This document shows, in pieces, positions 17,831 to 28,966 of a stretch of DNA of 64,000 bases (position 1 is the stretch's first letter; each line of letters begins with the position of its first letter). A program made the position numbers and the translations under genes. The notes under the pieces are model-generated. The model had not been told where the DNA came from. It saw nothing but the letters and a program-made list of their open reading frames with translations, and ran no database searches. This stretch comes from JAWPMT01 sp965227935 (GTDB lineage: Bacteria > Bacteroidota > Bacteroidia > Cytophagales > Cyclobacteriaceae): positions 1,240,001 through 1,304,000 of the forward strand of contig CBDDGS010000043.1 in NCBI GenBank assembly GCA_965227935.1, written 5' to 3'.

Positions 17831-20800
17831 TTAATGTTTAATGAAACGCACCCACTCGGCATCCAAGACACGCAAGAGATACATGCCCCTCTCCAGCCTG
17901 GACACATCCAACTCCACGGTGGAAGGATTGGTGGTCGGTAGAATCGCTATCTGATGTGTCATATCCTGACCCAAATTATTGACCACTTGCAGCGCTCCCA
18001 GGTTGGCCGCCCCCCGGATTACGAGTCGATCAGAGGCCGGATTGGGGTATATCTCTATGGGACCAGACTGGTCGGTAGTCAAGGAGACACCAATGGTCTC
18101 CGAGTAAGTGCTGCTACCATCAAAATCCGTTTGCTTCAGACGGTAATAAGACAAGCCCGGTAGAGGGTTAGTATCGACCGCTTCATACTCGATCAGCTCG
18201 TCTGAATTGCCAGCACCGACGACCAGTAGCACATTACTCCATTGCTGACCGGTGGCTGACTTTTCGACCGTAAAAAAGTCATTGTTTGTCTCCGCTGCGG
18301 TGGCCCATGAAAGCACCACCTCTCGATGATCCTGATCGACCTCGGCCTCGAAATTGACCAGTTCGATCGGCAATGAAGTGCTGAATGTGGTCGAGCCAAT
18401 GGTCACGTACGCGCTACTATTGGCCGGAATATGGGCCGTGCTGATCCCCTCGACCACAATAGAGCCTATAGAAAAAGTCACGCCATTTGCCGGTCCCAGG
18501 ATGGTCGCGTCCGAGAAGTCGCCATCACTATCCACCAAGAGCCGAATATCATTGATATCAAAATTTCCGGTACTGTCCCATTCGATCGACAGGTTGAAGT
18601 CATCATTGAAATTCGTGTTCGTGATTTTCCAGACCCTATTGAATCGACTGATAATGCCACGAGGAACCCCATCACCACCACCGATCAGGCGCAGATCGTT
18701 GTGGCCAATAGCAATGAACGAGAGATCGTTGGTAATGGCCCCGGAATTGGCAAGGTTATCACTTGCAAGGTTGTCGATGAAAACCCTAATAGAGTCATCA
18801 GGAGAGTGGGATTGTCTCTGATACAATCCCGAATCGTCATCGCGGCCGATGACTATTATATCATTGTGATAGTCAGGATCCTCATCGGCATCCCAGAGGA
18901 TAGTTCCATCAGAAGCCTTGTAATCGCCAGCAGTACCCCCTCCGGTATTGGTCAATGTGATCCCATACTTCATGGCCAGATAAGACTCTATCTTTTCGAT
19001 TTCATAATTCGACAAGTCCGTATTGTAGGCGATGACTTCTCCCAGGGAACCATCCAGAAATTGCTCCGCTGTGGCATTTCCGTTTCGGAAACCACCGATA
19101 TCCAGGGCACCATCGCTTAGCGTATTGTCAGTTCCTCCTGAAGCTATTGAGCCGCTAACACGTACTGCATGCGTGCCGGTGGGACTGTACCGCGCCACAC
19201 CAATGACTGGCGTGTTTGCATTTATAATCGTGTTATTCACCCTCACCTGCGCATTGTTGTGCATCACCGCCACTTTTGACACATCATTGATCCTCAAAAT
19301 ATGAGGAAGAGCATTGCTCCCCGCTAAAATGGTTTGGTTCGTTCCAAGATTATGGGTCACCACTACTCCGAACTTCGTGTAGTGTCCATCCGGGTTGATG
19401 AGCAAGTCGGTACCGGTGGTTGAAATAAAATCATCCGTTCCGTCAAATTCAATGACTGGGTTGTAGTTGATATTGTCGGTCGTGTTGTTTCGGAAGGTTG
19501 GTTGGCTGGCACCAACAGCTTGCGATACACTGTTGCCGGTGCCACTCTGATCCAACATAGACGCCACAGCATCTCCCTCTGAGTTACCCTCGGCACTTCC
19601 CTGTAGCCAGAGCACCAGCTGATTAGATACATCTCCCGGGGCTCGCTGGCTGATGCCTACTGTGAAGAAATCACCGTCCGTGAACGTCGCATTGGCGAAT
19701 GTGATGGTATCACCACTGATATTGGTCGCAGGGAAGTTCGTCGCATTGCCATCGGAGAATGTGCCGTCACCATCGACATGGAGGGCATAGTTTGATACTA
19801 TCCCTGTATTGGAAATGATGATCTGCACTGATACCTGGCCAGGGGTGCCGTTGACACCTGCCTGCCACGTGCGAGGCAGGATCTGATCATAATCGGGATG
19901 TTGTCCCGAGGCCGCGAAGGTCGTAGACCCATTGTTGTTGCCCCAGACAATGAAGTCTATATCTGTGTCGAAAGCAGCGCCTTTGTCCATGATGACCATA
20001 GCATCGCTGCTGGCACTGATAGATTTTCGCTGCTCGAGGCCGGAATAGTCATTGCGGCCGATTGCGGCCACATCATTGTGGTATGTACCATTCGCATCTG
20101 CATCCCAGAGTACCGTTCCGTCTGAAGCCACAACGTCACCTGCTGTTCCTCCACCGACGTTGCTCAGTGTAATTCCATACTTGATGGCCAGGTAGGATTC
20201 TACCTTTTGTTGGTCCGTCGCTGACAGTTGTCCATCATAATAAATCACCTCAGCAATCTCACCCGTTAGCTTGTCATTGCCATTGCGGTCATCCCCAATG
20301 TAGTAAGTGCCACCAGTCGTCCAGTTGGTATTTTCGGTTTTTACCTGCGTATCAATGTTCTGACCATTTTCGTAGATAGTCGCATTCGTCAGACCTCCTG
20401 GGTCGCTGGCCACCCATATCGCTGGCTGTGTTGTAGTGAGGGCGTAGCTCGTGGCTCCAGCATACTTCTCATCGAAGAAGAATGCCTGATTGGCACCTGT
20501 GCCAATTTCAATCAGCGCTTTGTCATTGGTCGTGGGGATCTCTCCGACAACGATAATGGTTGAGGCCGTTCCATTGGTTCGGGCGATACTACCCTGCAAC
20601 GGGAAGTCGTCATTGGTGAAGCTGATACCCGGATTATAGTTTGAAAAGCTCGTGAGATAGGTGGCATCACCTGTTCCCGTAGCATCGTGATCGAGGCCGC
20701 TTTGATCGCCCCATGCCGTAATACCAACGCCATTTGTTGTGGTGTTGGTGCCAATATTCGCTTTCAGCCATAAGGTTAGGTCAGCTGAAACATTGCCTGG

Positions 20801-23800
20801 AGCAGTGGCATTGACACCCATCGTGAAGTAGTTGGCGTCACTAAAGGAGACATTTTCAAAGATGATCGTGTCTCCACTAATACTAGAAGCAGAGTACCGT
20901 GTGGCTCCAGTGGTAAAATTCTCATCCGTATCCACCAAGAGCCCATGATTAGACGGCAAGCCATCGTTCTCAAAGATCATTTTCACGGTTACATTTCCCG
21001 GTGTCCCCGCCACGGAAGTAGTCCATATCCTTGGTAGAATAGATGTGTACTCAGGACTAGCTCCTGTCTCCGTTAGCGTCAGACTTCCATCATTATTGCC
21101 CCAGGCGACGAAGGAGATGTCGTTCCCAAAAGCACCCCCTTTGTCCATGATCACGATGGCGTCACTATTGATGCTGATAGACTGTTGCTGACCAAGTCCC
21201 GAGTAGTCGTTTCTACCGATGGCGGCCACGTCATTGTGATAAGACCCGACATCAGAGGCGTCCCAGAGCAAGGTCCCATCTGAGGCCACCAGATCGCCCG
21301 CAGTTCCACCACCTGAATTGCTGAGGGTGATACCATACTTGATGGCGAGGTAAGACTCCACCTTTTGTTGGTCCACAGACGAAAGTTGCTGATCGTAATA
21401 GACCACCTCTGCGATGACACCGGTGAGCTTGTCATTACCATTTCTGTCATCCCCAATGTAGTAAGTACCACCGGTCGTCCAGTTAGTATTTTCGGTCTTT
21501 ACCTGCGTGTTGATCAACAAGCCATCCTCGTAGATCGATGCATTGCTTAAGGCGCCCGGATCGCTCACCGCCCATATGGAAGGCTGATTGATTTGTAGCG
21601 CGTAACTGGTGGCTCCCGCGTACTTTTCATCGAAAAAGAACGCCTGATTGGCACCTGTACCGATTTCCATCAAGGCCTTGTCATTCGTAGTAGGAATCTC
21701 GCCTACCACGAAAATCGTGGATCCAGTTCCATTGGTTCTGGCAATACTGCCTTGCATTGGCCAGTCATCATTCGTGAAATTGATGGCCGGATTGAAATTG
21801 GCAAATGAGGAGAGGTAGGTGGCGTCGCCTGTCCCTGTAGCGTCATGTCCATCAGCACTCTGGTCATCCCACGAAGTGATCGCACCAGCCTCTGTGGTCG
21901 TATTGGTCCCCGCATTGGCCTTTAGCCAGAGTGTAAGTTCTGAAGTAACATATCCCGGCGCGGTCGCATTGATCCCAAGCGTGAAGAAGTTGCCATCTTG
22001 GATCGTTACGTTGTCAAAGGTGATCGTATCTCCGCTGATGCTTGCAGCCGGGTAGTTGGTAGCTCCAGAGCTAAAGTCGGTGTTGGTATCGACCAATAGA
22101 CCATGGTTAGAGATGAGGCCGTCGTTGCCATAAATCATCCGTACAGTCACCGTTCCTGGAGTGCCGTTAACCTCAGCCAGCCAGGTCCGCCCAATGATGG
22201 AGTTGTAGTCGGGACTTGCTCCAGAAGTGGTCGGAATGATGGAACCGCCGTTATTACCCCAGAGAACAAAGTCAAAATCTGTTCCGAAGGCCTCTCCCTT
22301 GTCCATGATCACCAGGGCATTGGCATTGGCACTCAAAGATTTCTGCTGATCAAAGGAAGAATAGTCGTGGCGACCAATGCCGGCCACATCATTGTGATAG
22401 ACATTGTTGACGTCAGCATCCCACAGCGTGGTACCATTGGACAATACATAGTCTCCTGCCGTACCTCCTCCTGTATCGTCCAAAGTAATGCCGTACTTGA
22501 GGGCGAGGTAGGTTTCCACCTTTTGCTGGTCTGCAGCAGACAACTGCTGATCATAGTAGATCACCTCCGCGATTTCTCCCGTGAGCTTGTCGTTGCCACT
22601 GCGGTCATCGCCAATATAGTAAGTGCCTCCGGTCGTCCAGTTGGTATTTTCAGACTTGGTCTGCGTGTCAATGCTCAGTCCGTTCTCGTAGATTGTGGCG
22701 CTTGTCAAACCTCCGGGATCGCTCACGGCCCAGATTGACGTCACATTCGTTTGCAGTACATAGCTTGTGGCTCCCGCATAACGCTCGTCGAAGAAATAAG
22801 CCTGGTTGGCGCCCGTACCTATCTCCACGAGTGCCTTATCATTGACGGTTGGAATCTCACCGACGACAAAAATGGTAGAGGCGGTCCCGTTCGTCCTTGT
22901 GACGCTTCCTTGCATGGGAAAGTCATCATTGGTGAAGGATATGGCCGGGTTGAAGTTGGCAAACTCAGACTGGTAAACTGCATCCCCGGTGCCCGTGGCA
23001 TTGTGTGCCAGGGCTCCCTGGTCTTCCCAGGAGGTAATGGCTCCCCCGTCTGTAGTTGTGTTTGTACCTGCATCCGCACGTAACCAAAGGATCAGGTCGT
23101 CACCCACAAAACCAGGCGCACTCAGATCGCCACCCAACGAGAAAAAGTCGCCATCGGCAAATGTGACGTTGTTGAAAGTGATTGTGTCACCACTGATACT
23201 TACAGCAGGTACGTTGGTGGCCCCAGCCGTGAAATCGCCATCAGCATCTATCAGTAAACCATAGTTGGAGACTGTACCGCTATTATTGGAGATGATCTGG
23301 ACTGTAACGGGACCGGGTGTTCCAGATACGGCTACCTGCCATTTTCGTCCGAGTATGGCCGTATAAAAGGGACTGGCCCCCGTACCGGAAGGTGTCAGGG
23401 ATCCGTCGTTGTTGCCCCAGACGATGAAGTCCAGGTCCGAGCCAAATGCACCGCCCTTGTCCATAATTACCATGCCATCAGCGTTGGCGCTCAGGGATTT
23501 TTGCTGATCAAGTCCGGAATAGTCATTGCGACCAATGGCCGCCACGTCGTTGTGGTAAGTGCTATTGGCGGAAGCGTCCCACAGTGTGGTACCATTCCAG
23601 AGGACGTAGTCACCCGCTGTGCCCCCGGCTCCATCATCTAGTGTGATTCCGTATTTGATCGCGAGGTAGGTTTCCACCTTTTGTTGATCGGCTGCCGACA
23701 ATTGCTGATCGTAGAAGGCCACCTCCGCAATCTGACCGAGAAACTTATCGTCGCCCTTGCCACCACCCTGACGGTCATCCCCGACGTAGTAGTTCGCTCC

Positions 23801-26800
23801 CGTTGTCCAGTCCGTATCCTCTGTCTTTGTTTGCGTGAAGATCGACGCACCATCCTCGTAGATCACAGCATCTGTCAGTCCTCCCGGGTCACTGATCGCC
23901 CATATAGCAGTCTGGTTCGTTGATATCACGAGGTCCAGGCCATCAGCCCCGCCTGCGTACTTCTCACCGTAGAAGTATACGTCATTGGCAGCTGTTCCTA
24001 TTTGGAAAATGGGGTCTCTCGTGTCCTGCGTGTTGCCTACGACAAAGATGGTAGATGCCGTGCCATTGGGGCGAGTGATCGACCCTGAGACTGGTTGGAC
24101 GTCATCTGTAAAATTGACGCCAGGGTTATAGTTAGCGAAGCTCGATAAGTAGGTGGCATCACCCGTACCCGTAGCGTCGTTGCCGCTGGCACTTTGATCT
24201 TCCCAGGAGGTAACGGCACCGCCATTGGTTGTTGTATTGGTCCCGGCATTGCCCTTGAGCCACAATTCCAGATTACCTGTTACGAAACCGGGCCCCGTTG
24301 CATTAAGGCCAAGGGTAAAGAAGATGCCGTCCGTAAGCGCGACGTTGTTGAACGTGATTGTATCACCACTGATGCTTGCTGCTGCGTAGTTGGTAGCGCC
24401 GGCTGCGAAGTTGCCGTCTGCATCCACCAACAAACCATAGTTCGCCGTAATGCCGTCATTTCCCTGAATGACCCGCACGGTCACATTGCCCGGAGTGCCG
24501 GTGATCGCGACCTTCCACGTTCGGTCGAAGATTGAATTGTAGAAAGCACTTGCTCCAGTGCCGGTGCTTGCAGCAGGGTCATTGTCATTGCCCCACATGA
24601 TAAAGTCCCCATCAGCGCCAAAAGCGCTCCCATGATCAATTATGACTTTGCCGTCCGAGTTGGCTGAAAGCGACCGCTGCTGATCAAGGTCAGAATTGTC
24701 ATCCCGACCTATACCCGTCACATCATAGTGGTAAAGCGTATTCGCGGAAGCATCCCATATCGTCACATCTTCCGAGGTGACGTAATCACCAGCCGTACCC
24801 CCACCAGAGTTGTCGAGGGTAATGCCATACTTCAGCGCCAGGTAGGTCTCCACCTTCTGCCGGTCTGTTGCGGACAATTGCTGGTCATAGTAGATGACCT
24901 CCGCGATGGAGCCAGTAAGCTCATTGTTGCCATCTCTGTCGTCACCCAGGTAATAGGCTCCTCCAGCGGTCCAGTTGGTGTTGCCCGTTTTGACCTGTGT
25001 ATCGATACTCAGCCCATCCTGGTAAATGGTGGCATTGCTAGCGCCCCCAGGGTCGCTCACCACCCATAGTGACGCTGCTCCGGTCTGGACCGAATAGCTT
25101 GCTGCTCCAGCATAGCGATCATCGTAGAAATAGGCCCTGTTCGTACCCGTACCTATCTCGACCAGCGCCTCGCCACTGACGGCAGATTTTTCGCCAATAA
25201 CAAACATGGTAGAGGCGGTACCGTTGGTCCTGGAGATGCTGCCCTGAATGGGCTGCCCATCGTTGGTAAAGTCGATGGCCGGATTGAAATTTGAAAAGGA
25301 GCTGGCATAAGTGGCATCACCTGTGCCAGTAGCATCGTATCCTCCCACGCTTTGATCCTCCCAGGAGGTAATCGCACCTCCCTCTGTTGTCGTGTTGGTT
25401 CCCAGGTCCGCCTTCAACCACAGCCCGAGGTCCGTCGTCACAAAACCCGGTGCCAGGATGTTCACACCCAATGTGAAGAATTGGCCATCAGATAATGAGA
25501 CATTGTCAAATATCAATGTGTCTCCATTGATGCTCGAGACGGGGATATTCGTAGCACCGGAAGTGAAGTCGTTGTCACTGTCCACAAGCAGACCATGGGC
25601 AGACAATACGCCGCTATTGGGATAGACGATACTCACTGTAACGTTACCCGGGGTACCATTGACGGCTGCGGTCCATGTGCGTCCCAGGATAGAGTTGTAG
25701 TCTGGGCTGGCACCGGTAGAGGAAAGCGTCGTGGGTCCATCGTCATTGCCCCAGAGGATGAAGTCCAGATCAGTGGAAAAGGCCCCTCCCTTGTCCATGA
25801 TCACAATGTCATCGCCATTGGAACTGATGGACTTCCGCTGGTCGAGGACCGAGTTATCGTCCCGCCCTACACCAGTGACGTCATAATGATACGTGGTGTT
25901 GGCGGACGCATCCCACAGGACCGTGGCATCGGAGGCTATATAATCGCCTTCGTGTATACCATCTCCATTAGGAGCTTGCAGTGCCGTGGTGTTGCCATCG
26001 TTGTCGGTGGAGAGGGTGATGCCGTACTTGATGGCAAGGTAAGATTCTATCTTCTGCCGATCTGAAGCCGATAGTGTCTGCTCATAGAAGACAAGCTCCG
26101 CTATCTCTCCTTCCATTAGACTTGGAACGGCCTCAGACCTCGAAGCGATCAGATATTGCTCCGAACTCAAAGAGAATGTATGGGCCGCCGACGTGTATCC
26201 CTGGCCTTCAACAAAAAGTTGATTTTGACTACCATCCATTTGACCAGAGACAATATGGAAAGCATCATCTGCAATATTTTTCGGATTGGTGCTGGCATGA
26301 TTCGAGCCATTTCCAAAGGTGCTCATCCAGTCTGAGGTCCAGAACCTCGTCATGAGTGATACACTCTGCGCATTGTCGTGGTCATTAAGCCCCGTGGAGA
26401 AGATGGAAAAGACACCCTCATAATCGTCCAGCGTGGTGGCATAGGTTGGCATCTTCACGATGGCAAATGCTGTAACGGTATTTGTCTGTACATCGACGGT
26501 TCCCCCGAAGAAGTCACTGGCCCCATCAAAGGAAATGGTCGGATTGTAGTTCAATCCGTTGCCATTGAGTTGTGGAGCGCCGCCAGCAGTGGCATGATAA
26601 CCATTGAGTGATTGGTCACCCCAAGCTGTAACTGTGGGGGACCCGGTAACATTGGCGCCAGCCTTTAACCAGAGTTCAAGGTTGGCCTTGATATTGCCGG
26701 GACCACGGGATGTGATACCAAGGGTGAAGAAGTTGCCATCGGCGATGGTGACAGCATCAAATGTGAGCGTATCTCCACTTATACTCGAGGCGATGTAGTC

Positions 26801-28756
26801 AGAGGTGCCTGCGGTAAAATCGGTGTTGGAGTCCACGTGCAGCGCGTAATTGTCCACGACACCGTTATTGGGGTAGATCATTCTTATCTGGACTGTCCCC
26901 GGAGACCCTGTCACATCCGCCTTCCAAATTCTTGGGAGGATAAAGTCGTAATCAGGGTGACTCCCGGTGCCGGTAGGTGTAGTACTGCCATTATTGTTAC
27001 CCCACAGCATATAATCCTTGTCGGCGGGCATGGTCGCTTCCTTGTCCATGATAACCATGGCACCACTGTTGCTACTAAGAGATCGTTGCTGGTCGAGGGC
27101 CGCATCATCATCGCGACCAATTCCAGCCACATCATTGTGATAGGTCGCATTTGCATCAGCATCCCAAAGGACAGTGGTCCCGTCTGAAGCGACATAGTCG
27201 CCATCTGTACCTCCTCCGGAATTGTCCAGTGTCATGCCGTACTTGATCGCCAGGTAACTCTCGATCTGGCTGTGCTGGGTACCATCGATGGGCCCCACAT
27301 AGACCACGATTTCCGCGATTTTGCCATTGAAGTAGCTCGTCAAGTCACTTCCCAGATCAAACTGCGAGGCACTTCCAGTTACCGTACTGGCCGTCGCATC
27401 AGAAGCGATTGTGAGGCCGTTCCTCTGTACGACCTGCCTGGTCCCACTTACCGTCTGCCCCAGGACTGTGCTGTAGAGATTGCTCCACAGGTAGGGCTGG
27501 CTTGTCGTGCCTCCCCAAGCGGTCGTCAACTGGTAATCTCCTGTGGTGTTTCCAGCGTTCCAATTGTAGTTGCCACCACTGGCAGGCGCTGAAAGGGAAA
27601 ATTCCGAAGGACTGCATGCTTCGCTGAAAATGTAGGAGTCCTGAACTACGTCGGAAACCGATACAACGTACACGTTCAAATGGTTGGTGATGCTCCCGAG
27701 GAGGAGACCACTCAGGTCATTCATGACATCGTCCGTTCCATCGAAGTCGACAACCGGATTGTAGTTGATGTTGTCTGTGCTATTGTCCCTGAAGATCGGC
27801 TGATTGGCGGCAGTCAACTGCTGGACAAAGTTACCATTGCGACTCTGATCGGACCAAACCATCAGGCCGTCGCCGTCGGTGATGGTATTCGTGCCATCAT
27901 TCCCCTTGAGCCACAAAGTCAGGTTGGGTGTGACACCCCCAGGCCCTGGCAGTACAGGTGGACCAGAAACGCCATTTTCGTTCGTTCCACATATGTAAGT
28001 ATCGTCCTCATCCGTGCTGATCTGTGTCGGATCATCCACCCAAAGCGAGGGCTCCGCGCCACCACCGACCATGTACGTGGGATCCGCACCTCCGGTCGTA
28101 CACATATCGATACACAGGAAAGTTCCGGGTCGAATCTCAGGATTCTCGGCCGCTTCTACAGAAGGTGTTTCGATCGTGCCACAGCAGTCGACAAGTCCGC
28201 CATGGTTCCAGAATCTTCCTCCCAGAATCATGGTACCTGAGTTGCACAAGGTGGCATCCATGTGGATCTGATCCGTAACATTGACCACCCCAGTACTCTT
28301 ATTGATGAAATATCCACCTCCAAGGTTGTTGCCAATCCGCATGTCAAAGCAGCTCATCGTACCTGAGTTCGTCACCCAAGGTCCATTGCCAAGGCCCACG
28401 GCGTCCCCGCCATTTTCGAAATGGTTGATATTGCTGATGGTACCATTGTTCGTGAGGGTGGCGCCATTGTTGCCCGCCGAGCCTATGAGCAGGCCCTGGT
28501 TGTTCATATCCAACGTGGAACCAGATTCTATGTACAGGGATCCGTTGAGGGTGAGGTCTCCCCCTCCATTCCAGGTAACAGTACACGAGCAGTCGATGAT
28601 GATGTCTTCAGAGCCACCATTGTTAGGAGCAAGGTTGGTCCAGTTACCATCGACTGTCCAGTTGCCACTCCCGGTGTTCCAGGAAGTGGTCTGCGCCATG
28701 AGGTGATGGGCACCAAGTAGCAGCACAAACCCAATGAGAGCGATCCGAATCTGCAT
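17831..28756 (-). CDS. Giant T9SS type A secreted protein with eight LamG-like modules
   Basis: 3641 residues from the ATG at 28756, chosen because a signal peptide (MQIRIALIGFVLLLGAHHLMAQ) starts there; the frame stays open another 70 codons to an ATG at 28966. After a beta-helix-like N-terminal region (about 22-260, GSLYIESGSTLDMNNQG), eight tandem modules of about 385 residues follow. Each begins LxLWLK..GTNTTT..W.DQS, passes through a LamG-like part (GEIAEVIYYDQQLSATDQQKVESYLAIKYG, shown here in pieces) and ends with a beta domain (FxxGATNYxAxSISGDTITF). The end has a fibronectin-like domain (VVLSWATAAETNNDFF) and a T9SS type A signal (IEIYPNPASDRLVI...WVRFIKH). It is probably a surface adhesin or glycan-binding protein. 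Module starts lie near 27.93, 26.68, 25.43, 24.26, 23.09, 21.93, 20.78 and 19.62 kb. Confidence 0.85.
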   Translation of the reverse strand: MQIRIALIGFVLLLGAHHLMAQTTSWNTGSGNWTVDGNWTNLAPNNGGSEDIIIDCSCTVTWNGGGDLTLNGSLYIESGSTLDMNNQGLLIGSAGNNGATLTNNGTISNINHFENGGDAVGLGNGPWVTNSGTMSCFDMRIGNNLGGGYFINKSTGVVNVTDQIHMDATLCNSGTMILGGRFWNHGGLVDCCGTIETPSVEAAENPEIRPGTFLCIDMCTTGGADPTYMVGGGAEPSLWVDDPTQISTDEDDTYICGTNENGVSGPPVLPGPGGVTPNLTLWLKGNDGTNTITDGDGLMVWSDQSRNGNFVQQLTAANQPIFRDNSTDNINYNPVVDFDGTDDVMNDLSGLLLGSITNHLNVYVVSVSDVVQDSYIFSEACSPSEFSLSAPASGGNYNWNAGNTTGDYQLTTAWGGTTSQPYLWSNLYSTVLGQTVSGTRQVVQRNGLTIASDATASTVTGSASQFDLGSDLTSYFNGKIAEIVVYVGPIDGTQHSQIESYLAIKYGMTLDNSGGGTDGDYVASDGTTVLWDADANATYHNDVAGIGRDDDAALDQQRSLSSNSGAMVIMDKEATMPADKDYMLWGNNNGSTTPTGTGSHPDYDFILPRIWKADVTGSPGTVQIRMIYPNNGVVDNYALHVDSNTDFTAGTSDYIASSISGDTLTFDAVTIADGNFFTLGITSRGPGNIKANLELWLKAGANVTGSPTVTAWGDQSLNGYHATAGGAPQLNGNGLNYNPTISFDGASDFFGGTVDVQTNTVTAFAIVKMPTYATTLDDYEGVFSIFSTGLNDHDNAQSVSLMTRFWTSDWMSTFGNGSNHASTNPKNIADDAFHIVSGQMDGSQNQLFVEGQGYTSAAHTFSLSSEQYLIASRSEAVPSLMEGEIAELVFYEQTLSASDRQKIESYLAIKYGITLSTDNDGNTTALQAPNGDGIHEGDYIASDATVLWDASANTTYHYDVTGVGRDDNSVLDQRKSISSNGDDIVIMDKGGAFSTDLDFILWGNDDGPTTLSSTGASPDYNSILGRTWTAAVNGTPGNVTVSIVYPNSGVLSAHGLLVDSDNDFTSGATNIPVSSINGDTLIFDNVSLSDGQFFTLGVNILAPGFVTTDLGLWLKADLGTNTTTEGGAITSWEDQSVGGYDATGTGDATYASSFSNFNPAIDFTNDGQPIQGSISRTNGTASTMFVIGEKSAVSGEALVEIGTGTNRAYFYDDRYAGAASYSVQTGAASLWVVSDPGGASNATIYQDGLSIDTQVKTGNTNWTAGGAYYLGDDRDGNNELTGSIAEVIYYDQQLSATDRQKVETYLALKYGITLDNSGGGTAGDYVTSEDVTIWDASANTLYHYDVTGIGRDDNSDLDQQRSLSANSDGKVIIDHGSAFGADGDFIMWGNDNDPAASTGTGASAFYNSIFDRTWKVAITGTPGNVTVRVIQGNDGITANYGLLVDADGNFAAGATNYAAASISGDTITFNNVALTDGIFFTLGLNATGPGFVTGNLELWLKGNAGTNTTTNGGAVTSWEDQSASGNDATGTGDATYLSSFANYNPGVNFTDDVQPVSGSITRPNGTASTIFVVGNTQDTRDPIFQIGTAANDVYFYGEKYAGGADGLDLVISTNQTAIWAISDPGGLTDAVIYEDGASIFTQTKTEDTDWTTGANYYVGDDRQGGGKGDDKFLGQIAEVAFYDQQLSAADQQKVETYLAIKYGITLDDGAGGTAGDYVLWNGTTLWDASANSTYHNDVAAIGRNDYSGLDQQKSLSANADGMVIMDKGGAFGSDLDFIVWGNNDGSLTPSGTGASPFYTAILGRKWQVAVSGTPGPVTVQIISNNSGTVSNYGLLIDADGDFTAGATNVPAVSISGDTITFNNVTFADGDFFSLGGDLSAPGFVGDDLILWLRADAGTNTTTDGGAITSWEDQGALAHNATGTGDAVYQSEFANFNPAISFTNDDFPMQGSVTRTNGTASTIFVVGEIPTVNDKALVEIGTGANQAYFFDERYAGATSYVLQTNVTSIWAVSDPGGLTSATIYENGLSIDTQTKSENTNWTTGGTYYIGDDRSGNDKLTGEIAEVIYYDQQLSAADQQKVETYLALKYGITLDDTGGGTAGDYVLSNGTTLWDADVNNVYHNDVAGIGRHDYSSFDQQKSLSANANALVIMDKGEAFGTDFDFVLWGNNGGSIIPTTSGASPDYNSIIGRTWLAEVNGTPGTVTVRMIYGNDGLISNHGLLVDTNTDFSSGATNYPAASISGDTITFDNVTIQDGNFFTLGINATAPGYVTSELTLWLKANAGTNTTTEAGAITSWDDQSADGHDATGTGDATYLSSFANFNPAINFTNDDWPMQGSIARTNGTGSTIFVVGEIPTTNDKALMEIGTGANQAFFFDEKYAGATSYALQINQPSIWAVSDPGALSNASIYEDGLLINTQVKTENTNWTTGGTYYIGDDRNGNDKLTGVIAEVVYYDQQLSSVDQQKVESYLAIKYGITLSNSGGGTAGDLVASDGTLLWDASDVGSYHNDVAAIGRNDYSGLGQQQSISINSDAIVIMDKGGAFGNDISFVAWGNNDGSLTLTETGASPEYTSILPRIWTTSVAGTPGNVTVKMIFENDGLPSNHGLLVDTDENFTTGATRYSASSISGDTIIFENVSFSDANYFTMGVNATAPGNVSADLTLWLKANIGTNTTTNGVGITAWGDQSGLDHDATGTGDATYLTSFSNYNPGISFTNDDFPLQGSIARTNGTASTIIVVGEIPTTNDKALIEIGTGANQAFFFDEKYAGATSYALTTTQPAIWVASDPGGLTNATIYENGQNIDTQVKTENTNWTTGGTYYIGDDRNGNDKLTGEIAEVIYYDGQLSATDQQKVESYLAIKYGITLSNVGGGTAGDVVASDGTVLWDADANGTYHNDVAAIGRNDYSGLEQRKSISASSDAMVIMDKGAAFDTDIDFIVWGNNNGSTTFAASGQHPDYDQILPRTWQAGVNGTPGQVSVQIIISNTGIVSNYALHVDGDGTFSDGNATNFPATNISGDTITFANATFTDGDFFTVGISQRAPGDVSNQLVLWLQGSAEGNSEGDAVASMLDQSGTGNSVSQAVGASQPTFRNNTTDNINYNPVIEFDGTDDFISTTGTDLLINPDGHYTKFGVVVTHNLGTNQTILAGSNALPHILRINDVSKVAVMHNNAQVRVNNTIINANTPVIGVARYSPTGTHAVRVSGSIASGGTDNTLSDGALDIGGFRNGNATAEQFLDGSLGEVIAYNTDLSNYEIEKIESYLAMKYGITLTNTGGGTAGDYKASDGTILWDADEDPDYHNDIIVIGRDDDSGLYQRQSHSPDDSIRVFIDNLASDNLANSGAITNDLSFIAIGHNDLRLIGGGDGVPRGIISRFNRVWKITNTNFNDDFNLSIEWDSTGNFDINDIRLLVDSDGDFSDATILGPANGVTFSIGSIVVEGISTAHIPANSSAYVTIGSTTFSTSLPIELVNFEAEVDQDHREVVLSWATAAETNNDFFTVEKSATGQQWSNVLLVVGAGNSDELIEYEAVDTNPLPGLSYYRLKQTDFDGSSTYSETIGVSLTTDQSGPIEIYPNPASDRLVIRGAANLGALQVVNNLGQDMTHQIAILPTTNPSTVELDVSRLERGMYLLRVLDAEWVRFIKH
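19600..25440. repeat. Tandem coding repeat, period about 1.15-1.18 kb
   Basis: The middle modules of the giant gene repeat at DNA level. For example the LWLK/W.DQS coding blocks recur near 20700, 21862, 23017, 24199 and 25350. Identity is strong for these five and weaker for the outer modules, which suggests that the inner modules arose by more recent tandem duplication. Confidence 0.7.
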
Positions 28757-28966
28757 CGACTGACGCTTTAGTATGCGTTGCGAAAGAGATGAACCTTTTG
28801 GGTAAAGGACACTAGTGGATGGGGCATTCGTGTCGATTGAAGGCAATGTGTTTTGTAGGGCTTCGCGAAGAGAAAATAGTAGCACCTTACGATTGGGCAT
28901 AGCGTATTTGAGCCGACCATGAGAATCTGTCGATTCGTTGGAAGCTAAAAAAGTATCCTCTTTCAT

